A DNA stretch of 64,000 nucleotides from Physella acuta (GCF_028476545.1 NW_026731683.1:1140501-1204500), one strand, 5' to 3'. Counted from the stretch's first letter, positions 33,301-48,880 are shown. The notes: generated by a model not told the origin, from the sequence alone. Program-made: numbers and translations.

Positions 33301-33849
33301 AATCTTTGTATGTACCAATTAGTAATATAACCTGTTCACATTCTCACTCCGAACGATCAAATACCTAATCTCATAAGTTTAACTAGGTAATTTCACGGTT
33401 AAAACGTCTACGTATATCTTCTGTTGTAGAACTTCATGTAACGGTGATACGACTAACGTAAAGTATCAAATATAACCTGGGCGGGGGTTCCTTTGTTTGG
33501 CCTACAAAAGAATAAAAACCCGGGGGTCGTGATGCAATATGATATCAACCCCCTCGCTTCGCTGCTCTTTTTTCTCGCACCGACTACCGGGAAAAGGGCC
33601 AGTTCGTGAAAATGGGCGATTTTTATCATGTCTTACATAATTTCATACGGGCAAGCGGGTCCATTATGGGCCATCCCCCCGTTGCTAGCGTCCTAATAGA
33701 ACAGGTCCTGAATGTGTTACGGACATTTTTTTTTCCAGGGGCCTTAACGTCGTATTAGATATGACAATAGTTTTAGCGAGGGCAGTCTTTTTATGTTGGA
33801 TTGGTGGTACCAGCTTGGGATTTAGGGGACAAAATGGTTTTTTTTTCTG

Positions 33850-34085
33850 AAGAGAACGGTGAAATGATACGGTGCTAGTAACAGGATAATGGAGTTAGTC
33901 ATAGGTTAACAGTGCTAGTCACAGTACTGGAGGTCAGGGGTTTAGAATGCTAGTCACAGGTGAATGGTGCTAAGTGCTAGTCAGTCGCATCTGCTAGTCA
34001 CAGTTAATTGTGTTTTTACAGGCCAAATAATGGTGCTAGCTGGTCAGTTATACAATAGTAGGTTAATGGGATATGCTCTGAAGCC
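33850..34085. repeat. degenerate 20-bp repeat, 'GGTTAATGGTGCTAGTCACA'
   Basis: Loosely periodic GCTAGTCACAGG and TTAATGG(T/G)GCTA motifs. The same motif resumes at 34630. The 33301-33849 and 34086-34629 stretches show no gene; the latter is strongly AT-rich. Confidence 0.75.
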
Positions 34086-34629
34086 CTTTAAGTACTATTA
34101 CCATATAAGTAAGTATTAAACAGTAAAAAGGGCTTTGAAAACTATATCGTTTGTTATGGAAACCAGAAAAAACCTCCTATATTTTGAATTTTTCCGAACA
34201 TTTAAAAACGCTAAGGCTTTTTTGTTTTAAATTTAAGCACTTATAGCAATCATATTTACTCTGCTTATATTTCAATATTATAGTAAAACTTTTTTCTTGG
34301 GAACTTCTTGATAGAATTACTGGTCAGAATTCTACAAATTGCAAAAAATTGCTCTATTCTTAGATTGCAAAATTTAACAAATTTGCTTATTTTATGAAGA
34401 ACAAATAGTGAAAATTTACAAGGAACTGTAGTATTAACAGCGTGTATGATTTGAAAACATTTTTTTTTAATTAACATGGTCATACAAATTATATTTTAAA
34501 CACATTACATATTTTTCTGTTCTCAATAAAGTTATTATTTTCTTAATAAAAATGGACAAAGTATTCAAAAGTTCATGAACCAATATGGCGAAGAAATCAG
34601 GATTTTTGTGATTTTCTGCTAAAGATAAC

Positions 34630-34955
34630 ATCTTAATTGTGCTACTTACACGCCAATGGTGCTAGCTAGGCAGTCACGTATTAATAGCGTTAGTCAGCGG
34701 TTAATATAGTGCTAGGCACGGTTTAATTGTGCTATTTACAGGCCACTAGTCAGAGGTTAATTCTTCTAGTCACAGTTTAACCCTGCTATTTACAGGTTAA
34801 TTGTTCTGATCAGAGGTTAATTGTTCTATTCAAAGGTTAATTGTTCTAGTCACAGGCTCTAGTCACAGGTTAATTGTTCTAGCCAGAGGTTAATTGTTCT
34901 AGTCACAGGTTGACTGTGCTATTTACAACCCAATAGTGCTATTCAGAGGTTGCTA
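34630..34955. repeat. 20-bp minisatellite, second block
   Basis: Better-kept units GGTTAATTGTTCTAGTCACA, about 14 copies with gaps. It is related to the block at 33850, so both probably come from one array split by about 540 bp of AT-rich DNA. Confidence 0.88.
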
Positions 34956-35353
34956 GTCAAACCAGCCCTCGCTGACTATTTTCTTCAACTTTAAGTTCCT
35001 TCAGTGAGATAAAATTATTGACTTAGATTAACCCTCGGTTATGCCCCTTGGTAACCCGCTATCAAGAAGCACGCTGTGTCAACAAACACCGTTGTCAGGG
35101 GCATCCTCCGATAGCCAGCCGGGGTTTAGTTTACACTCATTCATACAACATTAACTCGCCGGCAACCGGTTTCTTAGATTATCTTTAACTTTATCAATCA
35201 GTTAAAGTTATGGCTTCGTCTTTCTTTTCAGCAACTTTTATAAATAGTACCGGAAATCATAGTTGATAAACGCATATCAGGGTTCGATTTGATTTTAAAA
35301 ATAAAATTGAAAATTAATTACTATGTGAATTATGTTGAAAAAATAAAGCGATG

Positions 35354-35558
35354 TCATGGTTGGATAGTAGAGCGTACGATTACTAACCCGAAAGTCTCGA
35401 GTTCGAACACCGGGTTTATAGGGCGTTTCTGAATCCACCCAGCTCTAATGGATACCTGATTCACGTTAGGGAAAGTAAAGGTGGTTAGCGTAGTGATGAC
35501 TACACTATGTCTTTATATGCCAAGATCAAAGAAACAGGTAAACTATACTGGGTCTGCC
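35354..35558 (+). repeat. tRNA-derived SINE copy, head-first on + strand
   Basis: The head 'ATGGTTGGATAGTAGAGCG' and 'TCTCGAGTTCGAACACC' preserve A-box- and B-box-like promoter segments. The body 'CCACCCAGCTCTAATGG' and tail follow in the complement order of the minus-strand copies. It shows that the family's polymerase III head is derived from a tRNA. Confidence 0.9.
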
Positions 35559-35800
35559 TCGTTAATCTCCAGGATCAAAAGGTTACAATTTTATTTACAA
35601 TTTTTTTTTTTAAATAGCGCTTTCTCTTGAACCCATTTTATAGTGTTCAAAACTATTATATAATTAGCTATGGCAAAGTTAATTTTATTTCCAGACATTA
35701 TCTGCTAATTTAAATATGATACACTTTATTTTTCTTATTTTTTTGTCGTTATCCTCAAACTATAGAATTGAATTCTAAACAGACTACTCTACTTGTCTGC

Positions 35801-36047
35801 CAATGACATAACAAGCGCTAAGGGGGGGGGGGGGGGGATGCACCGTGTGACACCATTTACGGGGTGACACCACGCAAAAAAATCTGAAAATTTACGATCA
35901 AAACAATGTTTTATCTAGAATATTCTATAACAAAATAGTTGGGGGAGGGGGGTAACACCTAACCGAAAATTCATTTTATTGGATGGGGGGGGGGGGTAAC
36001 ACCCTTAGTTTCACCACCTGGTGATACCCGACCTAGTGACGCCACTG
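35801..36047. mobile_element. 'GGTGTCACC' family element, short form
   Basis: The right end 'GGTGATACCCGACCTAG' 'TGACGCCACTG' and left 'CAATGACATAACAAGCG' are diverged inverted ends. Interior includes 'CGTGTGACACCATTTACG' and three poly-G runs. No target duplication is visible. Confidence 0.65.
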
Positions 36048-36149
36048 TTACCAGTATAGTCACACATCGTCTGAGACCAGCTGTTGCACAGAGCTGGTGA
36101 GTTCTGTTTTGTGGGACCAGGAGCGGTCGAGTAGGCCATGCCTTTAGAT

Positions 36150-36577
36150 GTTACACATACATTGTTACATTAAAAACGTTACACACACTGTGATACGTTA
36201 CAAACTTTACATACTTTGTTACGTTTTATGTTTCACACAATAGTGTTACGTTTTAGACCTTATACACACATCGATACATTTTAGAACTTACACACACATT
36301 GATAAGTTTTAGAACTTACACACACATTGATACGTTTTAGACCTTACACACACATTGATAAGTTTTAGACCTTACACATTGATAAGTTTAGACCTTACAA
36401 TACTGTTTGATAAGTTTAGACCTTACAATACAGACTGATAAGTTTAGACCTTATAATACTGTTTGATAAGTTTAGACCTTACAATACAGATTGATAAGTT
36501 TAGACCTTACACATTGATAAGTATATACCTTACTATACTGTTTGATAAGTTTCGACCTTACAATACTGTTTGATAAT
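36150..36577. repeat. minisatellite 'TTGATAAGTTTAGACCTTAC', left part
   Basis: Units of about 22-27 bp with TTGATA(A/C)GTTT(T)AGACCTTACA, about 16 copies. The array stops at the SINE at 36578 and related units resume at 36821. Confidence 0.9.
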
Positions 36578-36820
36578 TTTTATTTTTTCATCATCTTTTC
36601 CCGCTCGTGCCAAGACGAATGGGGCAGATGAAGTAGAGTTCATCTGTTTCTGTGACCTCGGCACGTGATGGGATAGTGTAGTCATCACTATGCCCAGCCG
36701 CCTTTGCTTTCCCTAGCGTAAGTTAACATCATAGCTGGGTGGACTCAGGGACGTTCTACTGACTTGAACCGGGATTCGAACTCGAGACTTTCGGCCCCTA
36801 CTGCTATGCCACGCCGTTCC
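36578..36820 (-). repeat. full-length tRNA-derived SINE inside a minisatellite
   Basis: The best-preserved copy in the window. On the minus strand it begins with an A-box-like TGGCATAGCAGTAGG and a B-box-like GAGTTCGAATCCC (36771-36783 region), then the body with 'GAGTCCACCCAGCTATGATG', and ends in the 'GGCACGAGCGGGAAAAGATG' tail. It separates two halves of one tandem array. Confidence 0.93.
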
Positions 36821-37045
36821 GTTATAGACATTACACATTTTTATGTTTTATACATTGCACACACCCACACAATTTGTTATGTTTTGCCATTAAAAACGCA
36901 CATTGAGTTAGTTAGCTTTTAGACATGCTATACAAGGTTAAATTATAGACTCTACGCACATATTGTTAGGCTTTAGACTCTTTACTTACACATGGTTAGG
37001 TTTTAGACATAAAAAAAGGTTTTATTCTTTACACACAAAATAGTT
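36821..37045. repeat. minisatellite, right part, degenerate
   Basis: Units such as GTTATGTTTTATACATT and GTTAGGTTTTAGACATA resemble those left of the SINE but are more diverged. 37046-37469 has no supported gene. Confidence 0.7.
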
Positions 37046-37469
37046 AAATCTTATTTTTTGTAATTTGCAAAACCAGTTTTTGGCGAGAAGATGTATTTTG
37101 GGACCTCATTATACTCTAAATGTGCTTCATGATAATCACAAAGTTATTTGAAAGCTTATAAAACTAGACGGGCGTATTTAGGTTAAATTTATGTGATACG
37201 TTCTTTGTGAATGTGAGCACACGTTAGCTAGGTAAAATACAATCAATGATATCATGTGTAAAGAACTATGTGACCGCTCTAGAGTCCAAGCTGTTGTCAT
37301 AATCATTCGTCAGTATAAAGTTTCTAAAAATAGAATGTGTGTTGTGGGCGTGGTTTAGGTGTGTAGAACTTTGTCTAGGTGAGCAGTCGTCTACACGTGC
37401 TTATGATCGATCGGTCAACAGGTCGCTATAAGCAGTGAATCATGGGTAATCAATGTCAAGCTGTTGCCT

Positions 37470-37790
37470 GTTTTATATTCTAGTTTAATAGTGGTAGGGG
37501 TAGGGTTAGCTGGGGGGGGGGGAAGGGGTCGGGCGGGGTGGGGTTGGGGGACATGTGGTCGTGTTAGAGTAGGGGTGTATGTGGGTATATGGCTGTCTTG
37601 GTGTATGGGTGTATGTGGGTATATGGTCGAGTTGGAGGTAGGGTTATATGTGGATATACCGTCGTGTTAGAGTAGGGGTGGATACAGAAATATGGTGTTA
37701 TGTGGATATATGTTTGTGTTGGTGTAAGGTTATATGTGGATATAATGTTTGTATTGGTGTAAGGTTATATGTGGATATATGGTCACGCAG
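37470..37790. repeat. GT-rich minisatellite, about 27-33 bp unit
   Basis: Repeated 'GTTATATGTGGATATATGG' with 'TCGTGTTAGAGTAGGGGTG' variants, with poly-G at 37513-37522. The glycine/valine-rich frames are artefacts. 37791-38469 is AT-rich and shows no gene. Confidence 0.88.
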
Positions 37791-38469
37791 GGGAAGGGAG
37801 AGACGTGGAAATATGGACGTGCTGTCCACACACACACACAAATCATATTTTAATATTTTATAAATTACAAAAGCCCATAAAGATTAGGCGTTAAAACAAA
37901 CGCACTATTACTAATTATATTTTACTTTATTTCATAAGTTTAGTAAATGTAAGTTATACGCTGAATTAGTATTATTATACATGAAGCTAATCAATACCAT
38001 ATATACTTAAAAGTTTGGTTAGGATTTGAGTTAGTTTGACCATCATATGTGGATGCAGCGTTCGCACAATAAAAATTACCGTGCCCATATATTTAACTTA
38101 AAATAAAAATATTTCTCTCTCTTTACCGACATACCTGTTTTACACTCACTAATTAAATCTTTGAAATTCTAAGTTTAAATATTTGACGTGCCTCTAATTG
38201 AAATAATTTTAAATTTTCTATTTAGAAGATGGGGACAGTAGTTTATCTTGATTATATCCATTACTGAGTTATGTACGCTCATCACAGGTTGTATGGGGTG
38301 GGGTGGGGATTAAACCTCAGCGCACCTAAACTATAATTTACTCACTTCAAACATTGAACGGTCAACAAATTAAAAAAACAAGATTAAATTTAATTTTTGC
38401 TTAACTTTTGTTCTTTTATTGACAATTTAAGTATTTAATTAAAGTAATACTTTTTACAATTATTTTCGT

Positions 38470-39190
38470 AAATAAACCGGGAGTGATCTCCCCTAAACTT
38501 TCTCGAATATTCTTATATAAAATAACAGGGGATGGGAACTCGGGCTATAGACATGATTTTTAATTCATTTTAAATACTTAAAGTTTTAAAAATAGAATAA
38601 AATCTCGCAGACAGATTAATTGCACACCGAGTGAACGCCAAATAAAAACGCGTATAATAGTGCGCAATATTATTAGTACTTTAAAAATTTACATTAGTTT
38701 TTTGAGAAATCGGAAGTAGCGTAAATTACTACTTCCAGTCAACGGAAATTACTCAAAATTTAACAGAAGGTAGAAAATTAGATCTTTTACTTACATGTGA
38801 AATTTCATTTATCTATCTGAAATAGTACTCAAGTTATAGGCTTTTGAAAAACTCAAAGTAGGAAAAGTACCACTTCCGGTTATCGGAAATCGCTTAAAAG
38901 TTGATACGTATCTACGATTTTGATAAAATACTTATATATGAAATTTCATCAACCTAGCTGTAACGGTACTCAAGTTATCGTGTTTACACACGGACACACA
39001 GACAGACAGACAGACACACAGACAGACATACGGACAAGATTGCAAAATTATGTTTTTCCGTATCAGTGAGGTGTAAAACGTCGAGATTTGTAAAAATCTC
39101 GATTTTTTTTTTACTTTCTCGTATATACGAAGTATAGAGAAAGTCTTGTAATCGTGCAAAAAAAAAAAATCGAGATTTTTGGGAGAGATT
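38470..39190. repeat. dispersed repeat, long copy, unclassified
   Basis: Begins with the block shared (inverted) with 3063-3135 and contains the internally repeated 'CCACTTCCGGTTATCGG' / 'CTACTTCCAGTCAACGG' and 'GAAATTTCAT' modules. It includes an (ACAG)n stretch at 38993-39025 and ends with a palindrome around 'CTTTCTCGTATATACGAAG' flanked by inverted AAATCTCGATTTTT. A third, partial copy is at 57085-57420. It is probably a transposable element, but no coding region was seen and the class is unknown. Confidence 0.6.
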
Positions 39191-39249
39191 TGTATTTTAT
39201 GTTCCTACCTTGTAAAATAGAACATTTTGAACATACATAAATTGTTATT

Positions 39250-39835
39250 TTATTTCACTCAATCGTGTAGGAGTGCGATAAAAACATATGAATATGATTA
39301 AGTGTAAAAAAAAAATTAAAAAAAAAAACAACCGATTTAAACATAATATTTGAAAACGATTTTGTAAAAAAACAACTATAAAAACATGTCTGAATATGAT
39401 TTATTGTACAAAATGATGTACACATATATGAATATGATTTACTGCTCAAAACGTTTTACACAAAATGAATATGATTTAGTGTACAAAACGATGCACATAT
39501 ATTTGAATATTATTTAGTGTAGGGGCCCACTAAATTATTTTATTAACATATTTGAATATGATTTACTGTGCAAAACGATTTAACATATTTCAATATGATT
39601 TATTGTTCAAAACGATTTAACATATTTGAATATGATTTATTGTTTAAAACATTGTACAGATTTTTTAACATGATTTACTGAACTGAACGATTTAACATAT
39701 TTGAATATGATTTATTGTACACATGATGTACACATATTTGAATATTATTTACTATTCAAAATGTTTTACACATAAATGAACATGATTTAGTGAACTGAAC
39801 GATTTAACATATTTAAATATGATTTAGTGTACAAA
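39250..39835. repeat. about 38-bp tandem array
   Basis: The unit 'GAATATGATTTATTGTACAA' plus AACGATTTAACATATTT repeats about 14 times with variable length. The spurious frames it makes are not genes. Confidence 0.9.
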
Positions 39836-40574
39836 AACCCCAGGTCTGACAGCCCTATACCCGCCCCCTCCTCCCTACTGCTTGATGTCTACCTGTGACC
39901 ACCTCACACCCTCCCCCCGTGTTCAACAATTAATGGCCCATTAAAACACGACACAGTACTATGACCATCCACTTGACTCCGGCGATCTAATCCTGGAGCA
40001 TCCCCCCCCCCCCGCCACACCCACTGGTGGCATTGTAAACCTGCTGTTCATCTGGCCGTGGACGCTTTACGTCCTGTTGCCGCGCGTCCGTCCATTAGGG
40101 CCGCATGCTGGACGCCGGCCTAATGATGTAGCAATAATGTCGCCGGTGACTGGGTCCGAGTCGTACCATTTGTGGACGGGATACGCATGTCTACACATGC
40201 GTGTCTACACATGCGTGTCTACACATGCGTATCTCGTCCATTATCAGATAGTTTAGGGGACTGTGTGGCGTATGGTCAATTAGAAATAAATGTCCTTTCT
40301 TTTTTTTTATTATGGACTGTTATTTTTTTTAAATTGTAAAACATTTACTTCGTTGCTTAAAAAATATTTGAAAATCGGTGTCAGTTGAGTTCGGTTGTTG
40401 TTAAATACATTTTTATTTTAAATTGTACTTCTATAAAAATTGAACTTCTGTTAACAATTGTATTTATGTTAAATTTGAAACTATATTAAAATTGTACTTA
40501 CCTTAAAACTGTGCTTCTCTTAATATTTTACTTCAGTTAAAATTGTACTTCTCTTAAACTTACAGTTCTTTTTT
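39836..40574. other. non-coding, includes a 14-bp triplication
   Basis: A GC-richer stretch 39840-40240 ends in 'ACATGCGTGTCTAC' repeated about four times (40185-40232). The rest is AT-rich with no gene recognised. Confidence 0.5.
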
Positions 40575-41125
40575 CTCTATGGACTACTTTCTCCACCCTA
40601 CTGCTTCCTCTACTACTACTTTCTTCTAAATGTTCTATGGACTACTTTCTTCCACCCTACTGTTTCCTCTACTACTACTTTCTTCTAAATGTTCTATGGA
40701 CTACTTTCTTCCACCCTACTGTTTCTTCTACTACTACTTTCTTCTAAATGTTCTATAGACTACTTTCTTCCACCCTACTGTTTCCTCTACTACTACTTTC
40801 TTCTAAATGTTCTATGGACTACTTTCTTCCACCCTACTGTTTCCTCTACTACTACTTTCTTCTAAATGTTCTATGGACTACTTTCTTCCACCCTACTGTT
40901 TCCTCTACTACTACTTTCTTCTAAATGTTCTATGGACTACTTTCTTCCGCCCTGCTATTTCCTCTTCTTCCTTCTATTTCCTCTATTAACTACTTCCTTC
41001 TGTTTCCTCTACTTCCTTCTGTTTTCTCTTCCTCCTTCTATTTCCTCTATGGACTACTTTCTTTTGTTATTTCTGTTTCCTCTTTGCACTGCAGCTTCCG
41101 TCCTTCTATCTCTCCTATAAACAAT
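40575..41125. repeat. 59-bp tandem array, about 7 good copies then decay
   Basis: The unit 'TGTTCTATGGACTACTTTCT' with 'TCCACCCTACTGTTTCCTCT' and 'ACTACTACTTTCTTCTAAA' repeats at exact 59-bp spacing (40807, 40866, 40925). Beyond 40950 the copies break down to TTCCTTCTRTTTCCTC tracts. Because 59 is not a multiple of three, the same peptide appears in successive frames. Confidence 0.95.
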
Positions 41126-44870
<3,745 letters not shown>

Positions 44871-45662
44871 CTAGGCACTGTCCACACTACGGTCACACTG
44901 TCCTTCCAGAGATTCTTCCTCATCATCATCACTAGCATCGTCAGCCGGACTCTCCGAATCCTGGTCGATCTTGCCGTCGTCCATATCCGGTTCATAGCCT
45001 TGTAACGACGTCATTGAATCGCCGTCCTGCAAGTTTTGAACTCCTCTCAGAGAAGTCTGCTTGCAAATGTTCGTATCGTAGTTACTGACACGGATAGCGC
45101 TTGGATCTTCGCCGTTGAGAATACTCGCCATGAAAGAAATATACGAGATAGCCAGTCGAAGCGTTTCTATACGAGAAAGGCGTTTCTCATAGGCGAACGT
45201 TGGTATCCGTTGGCGCAGAGAGTCGAAGGCTTCATTCAAGTTGTACATCCGACGTCTTTCTCTGATGTTGGCTGCCCGACGCTGAGCTGTAGTCGGGGCC
45301 CGACGTTTGCGACTAGATCTGTCGGTCTTTTCTCCGGCAAGTCTACGCTGGCAAGGACGTTGGGTGACGTAGTTCGTCGGTCTTTGGTCGTAGGCGGCGT
45401 ATCCGGCGCTACCACCGACCCAAACATACGGGTTTTCGTGGTAGCCTTGATGGTAGTAGCTACCCGTGCTACCGTGTTGGTAGCAGTTCACATTATCAGA
45501 AGGCGGCTGCAAGTACGGAAATGCCGGAGCGATGGATATTTCCGGTGGCTGTAGATTTGGTTGAAGATTATAACTGTTGTTAGGCGGGGGGTCTCGAGAC
45601 GCAAGCGAGTAGACATCCAAGATCTGTAGTGAAGGCATTGAGTAAATGTTGTCCAGGACCAT
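44871..45662 (-). CDS. FERD3L: Fer3/FERD3L (NATO3)-class bHLH transcription factor
   Basis: Single-exon gene, 263 residues. The bHLH domain occupies residues about 127-182: basic region '[13 protein letters not shown]', helix 1 '[15 protein letters not shown]', loop '[10 protein letters not shown]', helix 2 '[18 protein letters not shown]'. The glutamate-arginine pair that reads the CAN of an E-box is in RERRR. 'NLNEAFD', '[19 protein letters not shown]' and 'YISFM' distinguish the Fer3/NATO3 class from its nearest relative PTF1A, which has 'PTLPYEKRLSKVDTLRLAI'. The N-terminal 100 residues are Tyr/Pro/Gln-rich, with a basic RSSRKRRAP just before the domain. The C-terminal 45 residues are highly acidic. 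Family members dimerise with E-proteins in the nucleus and act in neural, floor-plate or mesodermal development. The ATG at 45660-45662 opens with '[13 protein letters not shown]', the first methionine of the frame. Paralogue-level naming is inference. Confidence 0.93.
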   Translation of the reverse strand: MVLDNIYSMPSLQILDVYSLASRDPPPNNSYNLQPNLQPPEISIAPAFPYLQPPSDNVNCYQHGSTGSYYHQGYHENPYVWVGGSAGYAAYDQRPTNYVTQRPCQRRLAGEKTDRSSRKRRAPTTAQRRAANIRERRRMYNLNEAFDSLRQRIPTFAYEKRLSRIETLRLAISYISFMASILNGEDPSAIRVSNYDTNICKQTSLRGVQNLQDGDSMTSLQGYEPDMDDGKIDQDSESPADDASDDDEEESLEGQCDRSVDSA

Positions 45663-45718
45663 GTCACATCACACACAGCACCACATCCGGTCTGGAACTC
45701 TGGACACTTTAAATTGAA

Positions 45719-45728
45719 CTATTTAAAG
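45719..45728 (-). promoter_or_regulatory. possible TATA-like element of the Fer3-like gene
   Basis: On the minus strand CTTTAAATAG lies about 57 bp before the ATG, leaving room for a short leader of roughly 30 bp. The match is imperfect. Confidence 0.3.
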
Positions 45729-45844
45729 AAACACTCCCTTATTTAGTCTAAATGTCTTTTTTTTCTTCCTTCCTTATTTGTCGTTAAGATATTCGAAACT
45801 TGCCGTCGTAGTATTGACAACTGGTCGATATGGGCGCCCTCTTT

Positions 45845-45852
45845 ATGCAAAT
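45845..45852 (-). promoter_or_regulatory. octamer motif upstream of the Fer3-like gene
   Basis: A perfect ATTTGCAT octamer (minus strand; ATGCAAAT on plus) lies 183 bp upstream of the start codon. This is the POU-homeodomain consensus, and POU factors commonly regulate neural bHLH genes. Function is inferred from sequence alone. Confidence 0.35.
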
Positions 45853-46494
45853 GAGTTTCATCAAAATTGACTTTTCTCGAGGAAAATGACTCGGGGTCGA
45901 TTTTTTTCAATACGGACCCGGAGATAATTAAATCCTGCTATGTTTTTGTCTCCGTGCCTTCACTCAAAGCCCCAGACATGGTTGACGGGAACAGACTTAA
46001 TTAAAACTACATCTAATTCCGTTCACTCGCACTGCACGCCAGAATTCTCCTCGGACGTCCGCGCACTGTTCTTCTTATTAAACAAAGGTGGGTATGACAA
46101 AACTCAAATTAAAGTGACGAACCAGTTGTTTTTTTGCCACTTATATTTACCAGCGCTAGATGGTAGCTACAGAAAGCTGTTGCCCTGTGCCCAATGTTGA
46201 CGCCAGCTGTGTGCGTGCTTGCTGTTGCACGCCGAGGCTGCTTTGTGCTGTGACAGAGAAATGTCTAGTTTCTATCTACCACAGGACAACCAGTGGTCAG
46301 ATGAGACAAAGGCCATCCCATTACCAGCTGAAGCTGTTACTGGTCCAATACTTGATGCCCTACCCAGCCTCTATTTAATAAACATTGGCTATTTTATTTT
46401 CTTTGTGGGTTGGTCGCACTTAGATCGACACGACAAACATGATACTTTGCTACAGTCATTGATTGCATTTACTGTCTCTACAATCATTAATTGG

Positions 46495-46850
46495 CTTTAT
46501 TGACTGCACAATCATTGATTGACTTTACTGATTCTTATATTATGGGTTGACTTTACTGATTCTAATAGTATGAGTTGACTTTACTGATTCTAATATTATG
46601 GGTTGACTTTACTGAATCTAATATTATTGGTTGACTTTACTGATTCTAATATTATGGATTTTTACTGATTCTAATATTATGGGTTGACTCTACTGATTCT
46701 AATATTATGAGTTGACTTTACCGATTCTAATATTATGGGTTGACTTTACTGAATCTAATATTATGGGTTGACTTTACTGATTCTAATATTATGGGTTGAC
46801 TTTACTGATTCTAATATTATGGTTTGACTTTACTGACTCTACAATCCTTA
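46495..46850. repeat. 28-bp minisatellite, about 12 units
   Basis: The unit 'GGTTGACTTTACTGATTCTA' plus ATATTATG repeats with minor variants. Degenerate TTACATATATTACATGGCCAT repeats follow to about 46925. Confidence 0.94.
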
Positions 46851-46925
46851 CATATATTACATGGCCATATGTCCTTACATAGATTACATATTTACATGGC
46901 CATGTGTCCTTACATATATTACAGC

Positions 46926-47435
46926 ACAATGCTACCAGTCACTCCTCCCACTTAAAGTTGCTGTGTTGTACATGGCCAAATTAAGGCCACACAATTATAA
47001 AAACTTGTAGCGCTCTAATGGGGTTGGGGTTGGACGCCAGCTGGTTGGCCGCCAGTGGGTTGGATGTTTTAAGTTATAAAAAACTAACATTATAATTGTA
47101 TTTCAACGCCATTATCTTTGCGTGCCGTACACATTGACCAAGTCTCTACACATCTACTACACTACCAAAAGATTATCTCAAATCGATAGGTACTTGCTAA
47201 CCAACTTCAATTGTGGAAATCGCTTTATCTGGGCTTTAATCTTTGAACAGCTGGTGTGTTTTAATCTAGTAGACTTACACACAAAGCCAATACGTCGATA
47301 TGGACAAACCCATCAACTTCAACTCAACATGGTCGCTTAGTTCATTACTTAAGAAACGTATTGTACTTCAATTGTCCAACATTCAATGAAAATATAATTG
47401 TAAAATTCATAGTTGCTTTGTTTGGTAATGGAGAA
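46926..47435. other. non-coding, no recognisable gene
   Basis: Contains a small repeat of GGTTGG(A/C)CGCCAG (47025-47065). The 72-codon frame 47122-47340 has no domain. Confidence 0.45.
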
Positions 47436-47634
47436 TGTGTTGGGGTAGTAGAGCGCACGAGTGCTATACTGAAAGTCTCAGGTTCGGTTTCTGGATTGGC
47501 GTCTGTAGTTGGTCTCTGAGTCCACCCATCTTTGATGATTGCCGGACTTTGGTGAGAGAAAGTAAAGTGGTCTGGACATTGTACTGACCCCAGTATTCTT
47601 TCATATGCCGAGGTTATAAAACAGCTCATCTTTC
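47436..47634 (+). repeat. tRNA-derived SINE copy, head-first
   Basis: The head 'GGGGTAGTAGAGCGCACGAG' with 'TCTCAGGTTCGG' is a recognisable A-box and B-box pair. The body 'CTGAGTCCACCCATCTTTGA' and tail 'ATGCCGAGGTTATAAAACAG' follow. The tail matches a separate fragment at 58930. Confidence 0.85.
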
Positions 47635-48213
47635 CTATTTGTAGTTATGTTAGTAAAACAAGCTTCTTTTACCCAGATCAGTTTAAAAATATCGTTTTTA
47701 TTTTATTTTATCGACAGTCCATTATAAGTTACAGGAACTATTACAGACCCATTTATTCATCAAATTTAACTTCCTACAAATATTAGGGCCAAATTATAAA
47801 AACTAGCATAATACATGTGCTTCGCTATTGTGTACTGATTTAAAAAGTATTTTTTTCGAAAACAGAACAAAAACAACAAAATAGTGCATAACAAAACATA
47901 TAGCCAGGACATGTTTGAGGAAATAACAGAACAAAGCTAAATTTTGTGCATGAACTGTAAAGAAAGTAAGAGATGAAGTCCACAGATTGGCACGTGAATC
48001 TCATTGGTAAAATTTTGTTGGTTAGAGAAAAGAGCAGGGCGGATTAGACCAGAAAAACAGAATAGAACAGAGCAAAACTGTAAAAAAATGTACAGAACAG
48101 AAGGAAAAGTTACAAGAAAACAGATTAAAACTAAAAAGAAATACTTAGTACGAACAAAACACGACAGCGAATAAAACAATACAAAAGAAAATAGAACAGA
48201 ACATAAATAAAGA

Positions 48214-48323
<110 letters not shown>

Positions 48324-48774
48324 ACCAGCGTACTAAAACAAAACGCCCGAACTACACATCCCCATCGACCCTTATTTTAATGCCCTTTGAATAGGCTCCC
48401 AGATGTCGCCCCTATCAGCATGAATTATAAGCAGGGATGTGATCCTGGGGAACAGCCGGACCAAATCTATTCACTGCTCGGTTCTTGCCTGCCAAACCCG
48501 TCTAACTCCACGCCATGTTATTTCACGTGGGTGGAAAAAAAAACGACTACAAACAATAGATTTCAATGGCTTGCTCAAGAAAAATAAACGCAAATGCAAA
48601 GTGATAGCTTTAATTTACGTAGTATTTTAATTCCTCTATTATATTTTTTAAAAAAATGATTATCCCTGCTTCGTTAGCTTTTAACGGATTATATGGGTTA
48701 ATTTTTTTTTTTTTTTTTTTTTTAATAGTAGAATATTTGTTAGGAATTTCCTTTCAGATAGGACGTTGTTGCTC

Positions 48775-48880
48775 CAGCCGTTTAGACTCTGGTTCGGGCA
48801 TCGATTTTCGTGCAACATGTGTGAGCCCGCTACCCCTGAGCCACTCACTAACGATCTCCCGGGCCAGCCGTTACCTGTAT
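48775..48880 (-). other. possible tRNA-like (second SINE or tRNA relic) segment
   Basis: The minus strand reads GTGGCTCAGGGGTAGCGGGC, similar to a tRNA A-box region, followed about 30 bp later by ATCGATGCCCGAACC where a B-box would lie. The B-box is poor (GGTTCGAATCC expected), so it is at best a relic. 48324-48774 shows no gene apart from a 23-base poly-T run near 48701. Confidence 0.3.

Larger units (their letters stand above)
45663..46494. other. 5' flank of the Fer3-like gene
   Basis: Mixed-composition sequence, likely to hold the promoter and proximal regulatory DNA. Plus-strand frames at 45940-46503 have no recognisable domains. Confidence 0.4.

Noticed and set aside
36771-36820. tRNA-like A- and B-box sequence considered as a tRNA gene
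   Set aside because: It is the head of a full-length SINE; the body and tail follow directly and the cloverleaf is not maintained.
45036-45554. 172-codon plus-strand frame opposite the bHLH gene
   Set aside because: Shadow of the real minus-strand gene, without its own domain.
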